A stretch of DNA of 64,000 nt from Artocarpus heterophyllus (GCA_025403435.1 CM046342.1:16184519-16248518); one strand, 5' to 3'. Shown: positions 30,105-42,902, counted from the first letter of the stretch. Made by a program: numbers and translations. Notes: generated by a model not told the origin, from the sequence alone.

Positions 30105-33100
30105 CTAAGTGAGTAAATACTGCAAATTTCGCATCCCCATAGCTTCCACATGCCTTTCGAAGACTCTCCCAGAAAGTGTCTTCGTAAATGGATCAGCTAA
30201 ATTGTCCTCTGACGCGATCTTGCACACCGTGACATGCCCGCTCTCAACGAAGTCCTTTATCACATGATACTTCCGATCAATATGTTTACTCTTATTGTGA
30301 AATCTTGGTTCCTTAGCATTAGCTACCGCCGCACTGTTATCACAGTACAGTGATACCGCTTTATCCATACCAGGAACTACCTCAAGATCCCCAAGGAACT
30401 TGCGGAGCCACACTGCTTCTTTCGAAGCATCACTAGCCGCCACATACTCGGCCTCCATCGTTGAATCCGAAGTGCAATCTTGCTTCGCACTTCTCCAACT
30501 GATGGCACCGCCACCCAGAGTAAACACAAACCCCGATGTCGATTTCCTAGAATCCAGGCAAGATTGAAAATCCGAATCAGTGTATCCTAGAGGAGTTAAA
30601 TCCTCACCCGAATACACAAGCATATACCCTCGAGTCCTTCTCAGGTACTTGAAAATATGCTTTACCGCAACCCAATGGTTCGGTCCTGGATCCGCCTGAA
30701 ATCGACTCACAATCCCGACCGCATAGCTAATATCCGGTCGAGTGCAAAGCATGGCATACATGAGACTACCCACTGCCGAAGCATAAGGCACCTTCTTCAT
30801 GTATTCTCTTTCTTCATAAGACTTTGGAGAGTCTTTCTTAGAAAGAGTAATTCCAGACCTAGATGGTTGCCCACCTTTCTTGGAATCCTGCATTGCAAAC
30901 CTCCTGAGAATTTTATCTATGTAGCCGGCCTGTGACAAAGCTATCATTTTGTTCTTCCTATCCCGAAAGATCTGGATACCGAGAACAAAATTAGCCTCAC
31001 CCAAGTCCTTCATGTCAAACTGCTTGGTCAACCATAATTTGACCGATGACAACGCCCCAACGTCATTGCCAATTAGCAGAATGTCATCTACATAGAGTAG
31101 TAGAAAAACCACCTTCCCATTCTTAATGTGTTTGTAAACACATGGTTCATCCACATTTTGTGAGAACCCATAAGTCTTGATCACTTGATCAAATCTTATG
31201 TTCCAAGAACGAGAAGCCTGCTTAAGTCCATAAATAGACTTTAGCAACTTACAAACCTTACCCTCTTGACCCGTGACCTTGAACCCGTCTGGTTGTTCCA
31301 TATAAATGGACTCATCAAGATAGCCATTCAGAAAAGCCGTCTTGACATCCATCTGCCAAATCTCGTAGTCGAGAGCGGCAGCTATGGACAAGAGAATCCG
31401 GATGGACTTAAGCATGGCTACAGGCGAAAAGGTTTCCTCATAATCGATTCCTTCCTTTTGCGTATAACCCTTAGCTACCAGTCTAGCCTTAAAGGTTTCG
31501 ACCTTTCCATCCACTCCTCTTTTCCTCTTGTAGATCCACTTACTCCCTATGGGTTTTACCCCTTCGGGAAGATCCACAAGCTCCCAGACCCGATTAGTCT
31601 CCATAGACTTCATCTCAATGTTCATGGCCTCTGTCCAGAGTCTTGAATCAACATCCTCCATAGCTTCTGTGTAAGTATAAGGATCCCTGTCATGTTCATC
31701 CGGTTCAGCCAAAAAGACCTCCCCATTGAACATATACCTCTCAGGTTGACGCCCGATCCTCCCACTACGCCGAAGCCCCTGAGGTTGTTGTTCAGGTTTG
31801 TTTGGTTTTTTTACACTGATCGGAATGGTTTCATTCGGAACCTCCGGAGTAAACGGATCACCCCTCAACTCCTCAAGCACCACTTTGCTTCGAGGTTTAA
31901 AGTCGTTCATGTAACTCTCCTCAAGGAAAGTTGCATTAGTTGAAACCACGACTTTATTTTCCTTTGGGTTATAAAAATAACCCCCTTTAGTCCCTTTTGG
32001 ATATCCTACAAACACGCAAACTTCTGAACGTGCTTCCAACTTATTCGGATCCTTAAACAGGACATGAGCTGGACATCCCCATATGCGAATATGGTTTAAG
32101 GATGTCTTCCGTCTTGTCCACAACTCGTGAGGAGTTTTAGGGATCGATTTTGAAGGCACATTGTTCAAAAGATAACATGCGGTTTGTAGTGCATATCCCC
32201 AAAAGGATAAAGGCAATGATGAATAACTCATCATGGACCGAATCATGTCCAACAAAGTCCTATTCCTTCTCTCTGCTACGCCATTCTGCTGCGGAGTGCC
32301 CGGCGCAGTCAAATGGGATAAAATCCCATTCTCTAACAAGTGTCCCAAGAACTCATCAGAAAGGTATTCCCCACCTCGATCAGATCGAAGTGCCTTTATG
32401 GGTCTACCCAATTGCTTTTCCACTTCAGCCCGAAACTCCCTGAACTTATCATAAGTTTCGCTTTTGTGGTGCATTAGGTACACATACCCATATCTTGAGT
32501 AATCGTCAATAAAGGTAACGAAGTACTCATACCCTCCTCGTGCCCGGATGTTCATCGGTCCGCAAACATCACTATGCACAAGTTCTAGAACCCCTTCGGC
32601 CCTATTGCCCTTAGACCCGTATGGTCTTTTGGTCATTTTACCCTCCAAACAAGACTCACATTGAGGTATAGATTCCACCTTTAAGTGACTTAAAGGTCCA
32701 TCCCTTACCAACCTTTGAATCCTATTTAGGTTAATATGGCCAAGGCGCAAATGCCAAAGATAAGTCTTATTAGAGTGAGAAGTTTTAAGTCTTTTTGAGT
32801 CATTATCATTTATCTCAGCATTAAGCAATAGGTCCATCTTAGGTTTGATAAAATATAGATTATTTTGCATCCATCCAGAACAGACAAAAGATTTGTTTTT
32901 ACGAATCACCACTTTTTCATTAAAAGATACCACGTAGGAGTCTTTAAATAAAGAAGATACAGAAATTAAATTCCTTTTAAATTTAGGAACATAAAAACAA
33001 TCTCGTAAAATTAAACTCCTATAATTATCAAAATAAAGATGGACATCTCCCACTGCTTCCGCTGAGACCAAGGATCCATCGCCCATCCGAAGCGTTAAGT

Positions 33101-34058
33101 CTTCACGAAGTAGACTTCTCGTTTCTTTGAATCCCTGCAGAGAAACACAAACATGATTAGTTGCACCAGAATCTATGACCCAAATGTCACTGGATTCCTC
33201 AACCAAACAAGTTTCTAAATATAGAAGATCACACCTACCTCCCTTGGAAAGGAAGTCCTTGCAATGCTTCTTTATATGCCCGATCTTACCACAAAAGAAG
33301 CACTTAAGCTTCTTTGGGTTCTTCTTTTTCTTCTTCTTGCTCTTGGTAGCAATAGGAATAGAAGACTTCCCACTTTTGGCCCGTTGCTTCTTTCCATTCC
33401 CAGAGTTAGGATTGGAACCAGAAGCAGCTACCATATTGGCCTCTCCACCAGCAGGAGACTCCCTGATCAGCAGTTCAAACTCTTGTAACTGTTTCATCAG
33501 TTCTGTCAAGGTCATATCCCGTCTATTGCTTAGATTAAAAGTAGCTCTAAACGGAATAAATTCCTTAGACAGAGTCTCAAAGACCATAGTCATCTGAGTT
33601 TCAGCATCGATGTCGGCTCCATTGGTTTGAGCCTCAGCGAGGTAACCCATGACCAACATCATGTGCTCCTTTACAGATGTCCCCGGTCTCTGTCTACAGT
33701 TTAAGAGTTTTCGAAGCGCCCCTTGCCGCTTTGTTATGGCCTGGCCTCCAAACATGTCCTCAAGATTATCCAAGATCTGCTTCGCAGTCTCATAATCCTG
33801 GTGTTGAGCCTGCAGCACGTTATTCATGCTAGCCATAACATAGCAGCGGGCCTGATCATTAGCATCTTTCCAGCGTTCGTACGCTTGGAATTGCTCATTA
33901 CTTGAGTCTCCCGTAGGCTCGGGAGGACAAGGAGTTGTCAGAACATATTTCAGTTTCTCAAAGGAAAGGACGATGTCCAGGTTCCGTTTCCAATCATTAT
34001 AGTTCTCACCGGTTAATTGGTTTTTGTCAAGTATCGATGATAAAGCGTTTTTAGACAT
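30105..34058 (-). CDS. Gag-pol polyprotein of Copia-2 (gag, protease, integrase, reverse transcriptase, RNase H)
   Basis: One uninterrupted frame of 1,317 codons; I start it at the ATG at 34058 ('[17 protein letters not shown]'), the typical Copia gag start, because the longer open stretch upstream lacks an ATG start. Counting from that Met: gag (UBN2-type) about 30-220; CCHC zinc knuckle '[14 protein letters not shown]' about 252; protease '[14 protein letters not shown]' about 295; pre-integrase zinc region '[15 protein letters not shown]' then '[14 protein letters not shown]'; integrase core from 'HSDVCGP' (about 493) through 'DRGGEYL' to '[11 protein letters not shown]' (about 593); reverse transcriptase with '[10 protein letters not shown]' and '[13 protein letters not shown]' (about 986); RNase H with 'YTDSDFQSC', '[10 protein letters not shown]' and 'CDNSAAV' ending near 1,300. 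All catalytic motifs are intact. Its products build the particle and copy and insert the element. Confidence 0.97.
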   Translation of the reverse strand: MSKNALSSILDKNQLTGENYNDWKRNLDIVLSFEKLKYVLTTPCPPEPTGDSSNEQFQAYERWKDANDQARCYVMASMNNVLQAQHQDYETAKQILDNLEDMFGGQAITKRQGALRKLLNCRQRPGTSVKEHMMLVMGYLAEAQTNGADIDAETQMTMVFETLSKEFIPFRATFNLSNRRDMTLTELMKQLQEFELLIRESPAGGEANMVAASGSNPNSGNGKKQRAKSGKSSIPIATKSKKKKKKNPKKLKCFFCGKIGHIKKHCKDFLSKGGRCDLLYLETCLVEESSDIWVIDSGATNHVCVSLQGFKETRSLLREDLTLRMGDGSLVSAEAVGDVHLYFDNYRSLILRDCFYVPKFKRNLISVSSLFKDSYVVSFNEKVVIRKNKSFVCSGWMQNNLYFIKPKMDLLLNAEINDNDSKRLKTSHSNKTYLWHLRLGHINLNRIQRLVRDGPLSHLKVESIPQCESCLEGKMTKRPYGSKGNRAEGVLELVHSDVCGPMNIRARGGYEYFVTFIDDYSRYGYVYLMHHKSETYDKFREFRAEVEKQLGRPIKALRSDRGGEYLSDEFLGHLLENGILSHLTAPGTPQQNGVAERRNRTLLDMIRSMMSYSSLPLSFWGYALQTACYLLNNVPSKSIPKTPHELWTRRKTSLNHIRIWGCPAHVLFKDPNKLEARSEVCVFVGYPKGTKGGYFYNPKENKVVVSTNATFLEESYMNDFKPRSKVVLEELRGDPFTPEVPNETIPISVKKPNKPEQQPQGLRRSGRIGRQPERYMFNGEVFLAEPDEHDRDPYTYTEAMEDVDSRLWTEAMNIEMKSMETNRVWELVDLPEGVKPIGSKWIYKRKRGVDGKVETFKARLVAKGYTQKEGIDYEETFSPVAMLKSIRILLSIAAALDYEIWQMDVKTAFLNGYLDESIYMEQPDGFKVTGQEGKVCKLLKSIYGLKQASRSWNIRFDQVIKTYGFSQNVDEPCVYKHIKNGKVVFLLLYVDDILLIGNDVGALSSVKLWLTKQFDMKDLGEANFVLGIQIFRDRKNKMIALSQAGYIDKILRRFAMQDSKKGGQPSRSGITLSKKDSPKSYEEREYMKKVPYASAVGSLMYAMLCTRPDISYAVGIVSRFQADPGPNHWVAVKHIFKYLRRTRGYMLVYSGEDLTPLGYTDSDFQSCLDSRKSTSGFVFTLGGGAISWRSAKQDCTSDSTMEAEYVAASDASKEAVWLRKFLGDLEVVPGMDKAVSLYCDNSAAVANAKEPRFHNKSKHIDRKYHVIKDFVESGHVTVCKIASEDNLADPFTKTLSGRVFERHVEAMGMRNLQYLLT

Positions 34059-34221
34059 TTTCAATCTACAATAAAGAATCATATACCAAACATAAGCAAA
34101 CATATATAATAATTTAGTAAGATAACACAATCATGTAAAATCATACAAATGTGTTTATGTGTCAAAACCTTGAAAATATCACAACCTTACAACGATAATT
34201 CCCAACTCAGAATTCAACAAG

Positions 34222-34525
34222 CTCCTAGGGGAGTCATGCCAAATTCAGTCAGGAACACGGATCCCCTCCTGATTAATATATACCATCCAGGACCCGTATG
34301 ATCCAGCATATACTAATAATCGTTTCTTTGGCCATTAATTTTATTAACAGAGCTCCTAGGGGAGGTTAATAATAAAATTAACGTGAGTGTATAACCACCG
34401 TTTTAATATTTTATCCATGATTTATAATCACCACCTAGGGGTGTGCAACCATAAATCATACTAAAATACCTTATCCTTTCAGAGATCCAATCTGGTACAT
34501 GATAGAAATCCCTTCCTAGGGGTCA
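34222..34525. repeat. Four CCTAGGGG sites in predicted hairpins, Copia-2 leader
   Basis: Sites at 34224-34231, 34355-34362, 34434-34441 and 34515-34522. The second is flanked by complementary arms 34335-34348 and 34365-34381 (14 pairs, one 3-base bulge). The third lies between 9-bp perfect arms 34417-34425 and 34451-34459. The first has 4-bp arms (ctcc/ggag). Confidence 0.7.
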
Positions 34526-35028
34526 GGACCACCATGTTCTTCCTATGGACCAACGATGGAGGCCTTAGGTTCTCTCTTCGAAAACCTTCTCCCACTCAAT
34601 CTTTTGAAGTCAAGGTTTTATTTTAAAATTATGCATGAACAAATTTAATATGAGCGGCACTCCCTATTCTATATGACATGTTATCAATATACATGGTAAA
34701 TCATATTATAATGCAGACAAGCAAAGCAATCAAGCAAAGCTACAAGCATAATAATAATAATAACCATAATATTATGGTTCCACCCTAGAGAATAGAAAAA
34801 ACTAAGATTACAAGAGAATAATCGAGACATTTATCGATTCTTCATCCTTGAATCCTCAAGCTGTATCCTTCTTCATGTAATATCCATCTTCAAGTCCTCA
34901 ATCCCGTATGAATCGAACACTTCATTTTTCCGGTCATATCCAAATTTAATGTTTCTCAGAATCGTCCCAAAAATAAAATTAAAACTGCACTGAAAAATTG
35001 CACCTTTTCTGGACACCTGGCTGCTCTC

Positions 35029-35213
35029 GGTCGGCAGGCCGATCTAGATGATCGGCCTACCGATCATGGAGGTTCGGCCTGCCGAACATGAAGGTTCGGC
35101 CTGCCGGCAGAGCACCAAAATTTCTGCCCCACTGTCGGCCTGCCGGACCGTACGTTCGGCCTGCCGATCTGTGACCTTCGGCCTGCCGAACTGTGAGGTC
35201 CGGCATGCCGACC
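35029..35213. repeat. Palindromic repeat cluster in the Copia-2 leader, eight copies
   Basis: Eight imperfect copies of the 16-bp palindrome gttcggcctgccgaac fall in 185 bp, separated by 5-25 bases. The perfect copy is at about 35072-35087. The same unit, in fewer copies, is upstream of the TATA box in each LTR. Confidence 0.9.
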
Positions 35214-35713
35214 GAGCAGAAAACCCTCAATCCAGAAAATACAATTTTAATGCAATTCATCAATTTTATTTTCAACAATTCAAAAACATAAAATTAGAGA
35301 CTCAGGAAATACCTGGAGGCGCCATCATCAATCTTTAAGTTCCGACTTCTCGTTCCGTCTTCTCAGAATAATTATTTAATTACAAAATTCTTACAAATTA
35401 AAAATTAAATAATAATTCCTAGACGGAGATGATAGTCCGCCATCTAATTACATGAAAAACCTAGATACACATTCTAACCTCTAAGGAACCATAACCGGTA
35501 TTAATTAATTAATAAATAATTAAACAACAATTTAATCAACCATAATTAATTAATAAACATTCACCATATAATCCATGACAACATATATATTATATAGAAA
35601 CCTAGAGTGCCATCTCTCTATAAAATTTAATTCAAGCATTGGAGAGATTAAGATCACAAAATTTATGCATATAACATGATCACAAACTTACAAATTTATG
35701 TAAAAACCTCGGC

Positions 35714-35725
35714 TCTGATACCAAT
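35714..35725 (-). other. Primer-binding site of Copia-2
   Basis: On the minus strand 'tggtatcagagc' follows the 5' LTR within a few bases. It is the perfect plant initiator-tRNA-Met complement used by Copia elements. Confidence 0.85.
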
Positions 35726-37758
35726 TGTTGGAAACAAAGTGCGCAGCGGAATTTTTAAAATTTTTCATCAGAGTATTTTCCAAAACACAAGTTTGACATG
35801 TTATATGTATAAATTAAACAGATCTTACTAACCTCAGTGTGCCAAAGAACCTCCGCGACCTGTGTAGAGAAGTAACGTTCCAGAAGAGCCTCAACCAACT
35901 GGTCTTCTTTGCTATTCTCTATCCACAACCGGAGTGAGTGTGGGCTCACACGTACAGCTCTTCCACCGGTGACTCTCCTTCCAACCAATAGAGAGAACCC
36001 AAAGCTAGTGTTCGTGATTTGTGAACAAAAGCTCTCAGGGAGTTTTCAGATGCTCACTAGAAGAGTATCACTCTTAATCTCTCAAATTGATCTAAGTAAA
36101 TCATTAGACTCACTCCCTTTTTATACCTATTGGTCCTTGGGGTCAGTCCATATCAGATTAGGTCTCAAAAATCGAAACAGAATCAAGTTCGGATCAATAT
36201 CTGATAAGATACGCGTGAAAAACGCGTAATCTTAGTTGTCGCGGTCGGCATGCCGAACTGTGTGATAGGCAGGCCGAACTGGCCAGTTCGGCAGGCCGAA
36301 CTTTCTGATCGGCAGGCCGAACTGCCGAGAAAAAATCTCCGCGAATCTTTTATTTTCCACCCGAGATTCTAAAGGATAAAGTCTCAGTTTTGATTCAAAT
36401 AGCCCAATAGAAAAGATATCTGATCAAAACAAACTTTATCAAGATAATCTCTAAGAAAATAAATCAATTCACAATAATTCTACAAGTTTATCTTGTTCTA
36501 ATTGTCCAAAATTAAAACAACCGATAAACAGACAAGAATTATCCGAACGCCATAATTCAACAAGTTCATCTTGAACTAATTTCTTACATAATTAATTCAA
36601 CCGATAAACAGACATGAATTATTTGATTCTTATAAATTTTAAACCAATCTGATAAATCCGACATAAGTCACCAATTATTGGAAAAGCACGCCGTGTCGTT
36701 ACAGGATTTTGTGAGCTAGCAAAGGGGACCAAAATGGACCTATAAAGTTCAAGCTCATGATAATTATGAAACCCAATATCCCAGATATACATTTCACAAT
36801 TATCAACTCCAACGCTACTCCACTAAAAGCTTGGAGCTGCACTCTCGAACTTTATAGAATTACAAAGCTCGTGTAGCTAAGTCTCCATGACATATCATAG
36901 TGTATCGCATCCCCATATGATCATCCATAATCGGCTTAAGGACAAGTTCTGTCTTACCTTCCCGATTATTTTTATCTTACGTTCCATTGTCTCACCATTA
37001 GAAAACTCACCATCCAAAGATAGTATACCATTCGGTTACACCTATGTATCCAAATGGTTGAGCGCTCCAGTTTTCCAATTACAGGACAACGCATATAAGA
37101 GGATATCATTACTCCTAAAGAGGAGCTATGGATTCCATATCTATGAATAACAAGTCTACGCTACCAAGAGTCATGCCTCCAACGTACCAGCATGCATGCC
37201 ACTATAGAGATGTGGGAGTCACCCATTGGTACATCAAAAGACACAAGTCGAGACAACGGGCCCATTATTCATCTCAGGATTAAGATACAATACAAATGAT
37301 TGTCTAAAGTGAATCGATTTGCCAAGACAGAATTATTAATCCAAATCAATTCACTTTATGTCCCGATCCAACACATCGTCACCTATGACAACGCGCCAAT
37401 GTTTCTATTCACGGAGTCCAACTCCGATGGCCAAGACAAACCATCTCCCAAAAGGGATATAGACAACATAACAATCTTTACATGAATAAAGCGCCCAACT
37501 TTATTCCCTCGATTGCGGATCATATATTTTAGACCATCATCTTAAGAGTCGTGTCTACCGCATAATCATCCCATCATATGCCCAACTCTTAAGGTTTAGA
37601 CTGACAGTCTCAGACTACTGTTTGCTTATCATACATTCAACAAATATGAACGTAAAGAGGACAATATTTGGTATATATAAATGAATAAATTCTTTATTGA
37701 TAAAAATGTCTCCAAAAACGTATTACATTTTTACTCCTTAGAGCATACATGTCTAACA
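35726..37758 (-). repeat. 5' LTR of Copia-2
   Basis: Same length as the other LTR. Differences seen include 'gtgccaaag' against 'gtgccgaag', 'acgcgtg' against 'acacgtg' and 'cttcccgat' against 'cttccctat'. TATA box on the minus strand at about 36116-36128; palindrome cluster at 36244-36328. Confidence 0.95.
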
Positions 37759-37763
37759 ATATT

Positions 37764-38770
37764 TTTCTACTTTTATATATTAATGAAATTTTGCTTGCCA
37801 TTAACGATATAGGCTTATTACACGAAGCTAAGAGATTTCTATAAAAAAAATTTGAGATGAAGGATCTTGGTGATGCCTCTTTTATGTTAGGTATACAGAT
37901 ACACATGGATCGCTCTTGGGGTATTCTTATATTGTCACAAAAAGGCTATATCAAATAGGTTTTCAAGAGATATGGTATGTAGGATTACAAACCATGTGAT
38001 ACCTGTGTGGCTAAAGGAACAAGTTTAGTCTCAATCAGTACTCTAATAATGATTTTAAGATTCAAGAAATGCAAAAGATTGCTTATGTGTCAGCAGTAAG
38101 GAGTCTAATGTATGATCAGGTTTGTACACACCTGGATATTGCGTGCATTATAAGGATGTTGGGAAAATACATAAGCAATCTTGGAAAGGATCATTGGATA
38201 GCAATCAAATGAGTCTTGAGGTATTATAGAGAACAAAGGACTACATGCTCATGTTTTGAAAGTCGGAACAGCTTGAGATCATTGGATATATTGACTCCGA
38301 TTATGCTGGATGCCAAGATAGTATGAAATCTACATCAGGCTATGTCTACCTTTTGGCTGGAGGTGTTGTCTCCTAGATGAGTGCTAAGCAGTCTCTTATA
38401 GCATCTTCCACCATGGGGGCGGAATTCATGGCGTGTTATGAGGCATCCAATTATGAAATATGGATGCAGAATTTTATCATAAGGCTACGTATAGTGGACA
38501 GTATTTAAAAACCACCTAAGTTGTTTTGTAACAATAAGTCGGCGGTTCTATATTCAAACAATAACAAGAGCTCAATGAAGTCAAAACATATAAAATTCAA
38601 TTTCCTGGTTGTGAAAGAAAGAGTTCAGAGCAGATAGTTATCTATAGAGCATATCGGTACAAACTCTATGATTATGGATCTACTTACTAAGGGATTGTCA
38701 CCCAAAATGTTTCATGAGCACACTACTTGTATGGGTGTCATGTCTTTTGAGGATATTCAGTTTTAGTGGG
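37764..38770 (+). pseudogene. C-terminal reverse transcriptase and RNase H of Copia-1
   Basis: Codons resume with the catalytic region (first bases 'tttttctacttttatata', then 'EILLAINDIG'-like text), 'KKFEMKDLGDASFMLGIQIH' and, near 38270-38640, RNase H text: 'IGYIDSDYAGCQDSMKSTSG', 'SSTMGAEFMACYEA' and 'CNNKSAVLY', 'SKHIKF'. Many stops and shifts. The end 'LTKGLSPKMFHEH' is the usual Copia C-terminus. Confidence 0.8.
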
Positions 38771-39172
38771 AGTTTGTAATTTTAGATGCTTTTATGATAT
38801 AGACATTTTCACTTACTTCAGTTTATGGATATTTTGATATTTTCTATAGAAATAAAGTTTTGGTTTTTTCACACTCTGATTTTAGTATGGTTTGATCTCA
38901 CTAAGGAATTAAGGTGGACCAGTTGGAAATAGGCATGTTAAGATCACATTACATGAAATGTCCATGCTTGATCTTTCTCATTAGTTGTATTAGTGTATAT
39001 GATCATTTATGGGTCCACTTACGATATTTGTAACGAAATCCACTTTGGTCCTATATTAATATGGTTAATGGACAATATTGTTAAGATGCATAAGGTTTTG
39101 ATAGCAAAATTCATAAGCTCATAGGGTATAATTTACATTTGTAAAGTTTCATATATATCCCAAGTGAGAGAT
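38771..39172 (+). other. 3' untranslated end and polypurine tract of Copia-1
   Basis: No frame. 'caagtgagagat' directly before the 3' LTR (39161-39172) is the polypurine tract. The last 124 bases match the piece lying outside the 5' LTR (477-498 plus 22053-22158). Confidence 0.6.
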
Positions 39173-39640
39173 TGTTGGAATTATTCTAATATATGAGCCA
39201 ATATATTAAATAAATGTGTATTAAAGGCTATTAGATAAGGTTAGCCAAATTAAAGTGATCAATTTGGGTTTTAGGCTTTTAATGCATCATTAAGTATGTA
39301 CCTCCTATGTGGAGATACTAAAATATAATTACTGATTTTATGATGGACTAAATTTGTAATTAAGGATAACTGTAAGGGTTAGCAGTTATATAAAAGGGTT
39401 GTGGTCCTCAAGTCAGTATGTACGTTATTTTTCTATCACCCATCTACAGAGGGATTATAGAGGCATTCTTTGAGAGAGGACGTACATACTAGATTTGGAA
39501 GATCCTTAACCTTTAGACTCAGGAATCACAATTCAAACAATGGATTCAAGTTGGTTTCCTCATTTTATTAATCATCTTAGTGATTTAACATGAATGATCT
39601 TAAGTGATAATGGCTTTCATCACAATATTTTGTTCTAACA
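39173..39640 (+). repeat. 3' LTR of Copia-1
   Basis: 468 bp, partner of 22159-22625, about 12 percent different by eye. TATA box 'gttatataaaaggg' near 39384. Confidence 0.85.
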
Positions 39641-42068
39641 CACCTTGCTCACCTTGATCAACTACCTAACTTGAGCATCGGAGTGTCGTTGGAAAGCACT
39701 ATACCAGTGTTCCCCTCACTCCAAGGCGTCCTATTATCTTGCAGGTTTGAGCAGACTAGACCATCGAGAGGTGGGACAAGCAATCCGACCACCATGCGTG
39801 GCCGCATATGGTATTAAGCTATTTGAAGTCATCAACAACAACATTATAACATCGTGTGAAAAAATAGCTGTTAAATAATATTTAAATATCATTTGCTATT
39901 TAAAGTATATATAATTTCGTATATTATAAGTCCTATCATTTACCAAAGCACGTCCAAACACCTGCTGATAAAAATATAACTCATAAATTGATATACAAGT
40001 TGATAAAAATATAACTTATAAATTGATATACAAGTTGGAATTAAAGTTAGTATCTTTAACATTTTTCCTTGTGTTATTGTAACAGCATAATAAAGCTATT
40101 TTTTTTTTTTTTTTTAGCATTTCTAAGCCGGTACACCCCTTTTTTTTTTTTTCAGAGGTTGGCTAAAAGAACATAGTTGCAACTGGAAATTTAGAAAATA
40201 ATTTGCATAGTCCAGCTTAAGTATTAGGTCCCGATATTCTATTTGGGAATACCTGTTTCTATGGAACAACGTAGCAACAAAAGACAGCCAGATTCATGTT
40301 TTCTCTTTAATTTGTTCTAAGGCTAACGTATAGGTAGACCTAGCAGTTTCTCAAATTCATTATGAGGGTTTCAGTGTCAGATTTAGAAAGAAGAAAATGA
40401 AGTGGGGAGAATGTACAAAGAGGAATAATTGCTTCGATAAGTTCCAACGTAAATATCACGAGGGGTTGATATTTGCAAACTTCCAAAAGAAAAAAAAGAG
40501 AAAAAGCAAGGATCATGTAAGTATCATCTTGCATGACCTTATTAAACCACTAAATGGGATTTTACTTCAGGAACACAAAGATTATAGGATATAATGTTAT
40601 ACAACTCCGCATTATGATAAAACCCCACGGGGGTGTACCAATATAACCCCGGGGAGGCAATACAAACGTGCGTGGCATACGAATCCCAACCCAAGATCCT
40701 ATCAAGAAGATATGCAATCTTAATACCCAACAAGCAAGCGGCGGCGATAATCTTTGAAGGTTAAGTATATTAAAAAATGACGCTATTGAGACAAATAGTT
40801 CAATTATGTTTATTGAATTAAATTATAACCCGGTTTATAATTATTCTACATATATCTTCCGAAATGATATCATTATATTAATTACCATGTAATTATATAG
40901 TACAAAGTATGATATTATTAAAATAATTACTATGTAATTAATGACGGTTTTAAAATATTCTAAATATTGTGTTGAATTTTAATTTCATAACAATAATTTA
41001 GTTATATATTGTAATTTTTCCTAATCCAAATAGACTATTGTTAGGAAAGGGTGCACGGTGGAGACTTGGGTCGTTTAAGAAAAAACCAAAATATAACTGC
41101 CCATAATTTAAGTGGTTTTGAGCGGATATTTTGGTTGTTGATTTGGGCGGCATATTGGGCAGTTTCGTATTTGTAACTTTTTTTTATAGACTTTTACTAA
41201 TGTCTTAACGTACTTAATAGAACCAATAAAAAAACTAAATATGATTATTGATAATTAAACACTTACAAGCACAATTTAAATTTTGAACTAAGTATGTGAG
41301 TGCAAAATTAGAGTTCAAAATATAACATAATTTAAAAGTACAATCTCAGATATAATTTCACATCTAAACATGTAATTTTTTCTATAACTGCCCAAAATTT
41401 AAGCGGTTTTGAGCAGAGATGGTGCACAGTGGGTGACTTGGGTAGAGTAAGAAAAACCTAAACTATAACTGCCCAAAATTGAGGCAGTTTTGAGCATTTT
41501 TTTTGGTGGTTGATTTAGGTGGCATATGAGGCGGTTTGATAATTGTACTTATTTTTTTTATATAGGTTGCTTATAAGTGTGGTTCTAACCATCAGTTACA
41601 ACTATGAAAAGTGTAAAGCTCTTACATACTACAGTATAAAACTCTCATATGCTACAGTTCTCAAAGCAAAACTGTTTGTTCCAACTGTTCTTTCAAACAG
41701 TCTTATAGACTTTTACTAAAGTCTCAACGTACTTGATATAATAAAAGAAACTAAGTGTTATTATTGATAAATAAACATTTACAAGCACAACTTGAATTTT
41801 GAACTAAGTATGTGAGTGCAAACTTAAAGCCCAAAAATGTACCATAATTTAAAAGTACAATCCCAGATATAATTCTACATCCAAACGTAAAAAGGTTTGC
41901 AAACTAAAGAAATATCCATATTCTAAATTTCAATGTCCAAATTTTAAAATTCAAATGTTAAAAAAATAAAAATCCAAACTTTAAACCCATAATGTTACAT
42001 TTAGAAAGGAAACTCAAAAGTCAAATGTGAGACTTTCATTTAATTTATAAAATTTTAAATACTATATT

Positions 42069-42102
<34 letters not shown>

Positions 42103-42505
42103 TAAGCGGGCAGGATAGGTCGAAACTAAAGTCTCAAATTTCAATATGCAATCGCCCACTAAAAATAGCGGATTGAAACCTCTCTGTCTGCCAAAAGAGC
42201 AGTTTTGACATATACACGCTTTGAGTGAGGTGGTGCAAATGGGTAGGTGGATTTCATATATGTTTTTGTATCTCTTCTTGCAAAAATAAAATAAAGCAAA
42301 AGTCCCATATGGATTTGGAAGCAAATTAGGGGGGCCTCTAAGGCCTATATAAAGAACTCAAAGGCTTGGCTTTAATCCCCCCTAGTTAAATATGATACAA
42401 TATTAAAATGCAATAGCATTGTATCCTAATTTTATAAAAAATGTGTGTCAAACATTTTCAAAGAGAGAGTTGAGAAAGAGTGTTGGAGTTGTTCTATTTC
42501 AATTA
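39641..42505 (+). mobile_element. Right half of Gypsy-LTR-like unit (copy 1) with non-coding internal DNA
   Basis: It aligns with 50110-52935. The first 200 bases look like the end of a Gypsy LTR ('tatcttgcaggtttgag', then 'aacattataacatcgtgtga'). The rest has no frame. Two degenerate subrepeats of about 130 bp start near 41041 and 41412 ('ataactgccca..aatttaagtgg' type). A (TA)n run lies at 42068-42097. Copy 1 and copy 2 part company near 42505. Poly-T tracts at 40101 and 40139. Confidence 0.55.
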
Positions 42506-42902
42506 ATAAGCTTGTTAATCTAACAGATATAAAAAAATACACAAAAGAAAGGAAATTTAAAAGGAAACTATTAATGTTGACGTGTAATAAGAATAAAGAA
42601 AACGAGTTTGTAGTTGGCGGGGCCAACGGTGATGGGAAGGAGCAGTAGAGACATCTGTCTAGAAGGTTTCACACCCTTCTGGCCCCTTCTTCTGACTCTT
42701 TTCTCCTTCCACACAAATCTTCCCTTTTTTTCCCCTCCCCATTAATTCCATCTTTTGTTTCATATATGTGATTCATAAGTCGTTGCCACCTAACAATCTC
42801 AACTTTTTCAACAAACACTTGCATATATATACACACCCAATAGAAACACTATATACATACAAAATCATATATATACACATAAACTTCGAGCTAGCTTTAG
42901 AA

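Larger units (their letters stand above)
34140..35725 (-). other. Leader (5' untranslated region) of Copia-2 with two structured repeat clusters
   Basis: There is no coding frame in 1.6 kb between primer-binding site and gag. It holds a GC-rich palindrome cluster (35029-35213) and four CCTAGGGG sites in hairpin settings (34222-34525). 'agacggagatgatagtccgcc' type text near 35423 and AT-rich DNA fill the rest. Confidence 0.7.
28058..37758 (-). mobile_element. Copia-2: full-length, young Ty1/Copia retrotransposon
   Basis: Both LTRs are 2,033 bp (28058-30090, 35726-37758) and I count about seven differences between them, roughly 0.35 percent, so insertion was recent. The target duplication ATATT is at 28053-28057 and 37759-37763. 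On the minus strand the order is 5' LTR, primer-binding site next to 35725 (tggtatcagagc, initiator tRNA-Met), a 1.67-kb leader, one intact gag-pol frame (34058-30105), a polypurine tract ('caagtgggagat' read on the minus strand, about 30091-30102) and the 3' LTR. All parts for autonomous movement are visible. It is inserted in the reverse transcriptase of Copia-1. Confidence 0.95.
22159..39640 (+). mobile_element. Copia-1: old Ty1/Copia retrotransposon, split by three insertions
   Basis: LTRs 22159-22625 (467 bp) and 39173-39640 (468 bp) begin TGTTGGAA and end TTCTAACA and are about 12 percent diverged by eye. Between them, on the plus strand, come gag, zinc knuckle, protease, integrase, reverse transcriptase and RNase H in Copia order, all with many stops. 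It is interrupted at 26723-27817 and 28058-37758, and the outlying piece at 477-22158 holds the Tat element. Without insertions it would be about 6.7 kb. It disrupts the Gypsy-LTR-like unit whose halves are 1-475 and 39641-42505. Confidence 0.88.

Noticed and set aside
35029..35213. Regular palindromic repeats considered as a CRISPR-like array
   Set aside because: Spacing is irregular (5-25 bases), there are no unique spacers of constant size, and the context is a plant retrotransposon leader.
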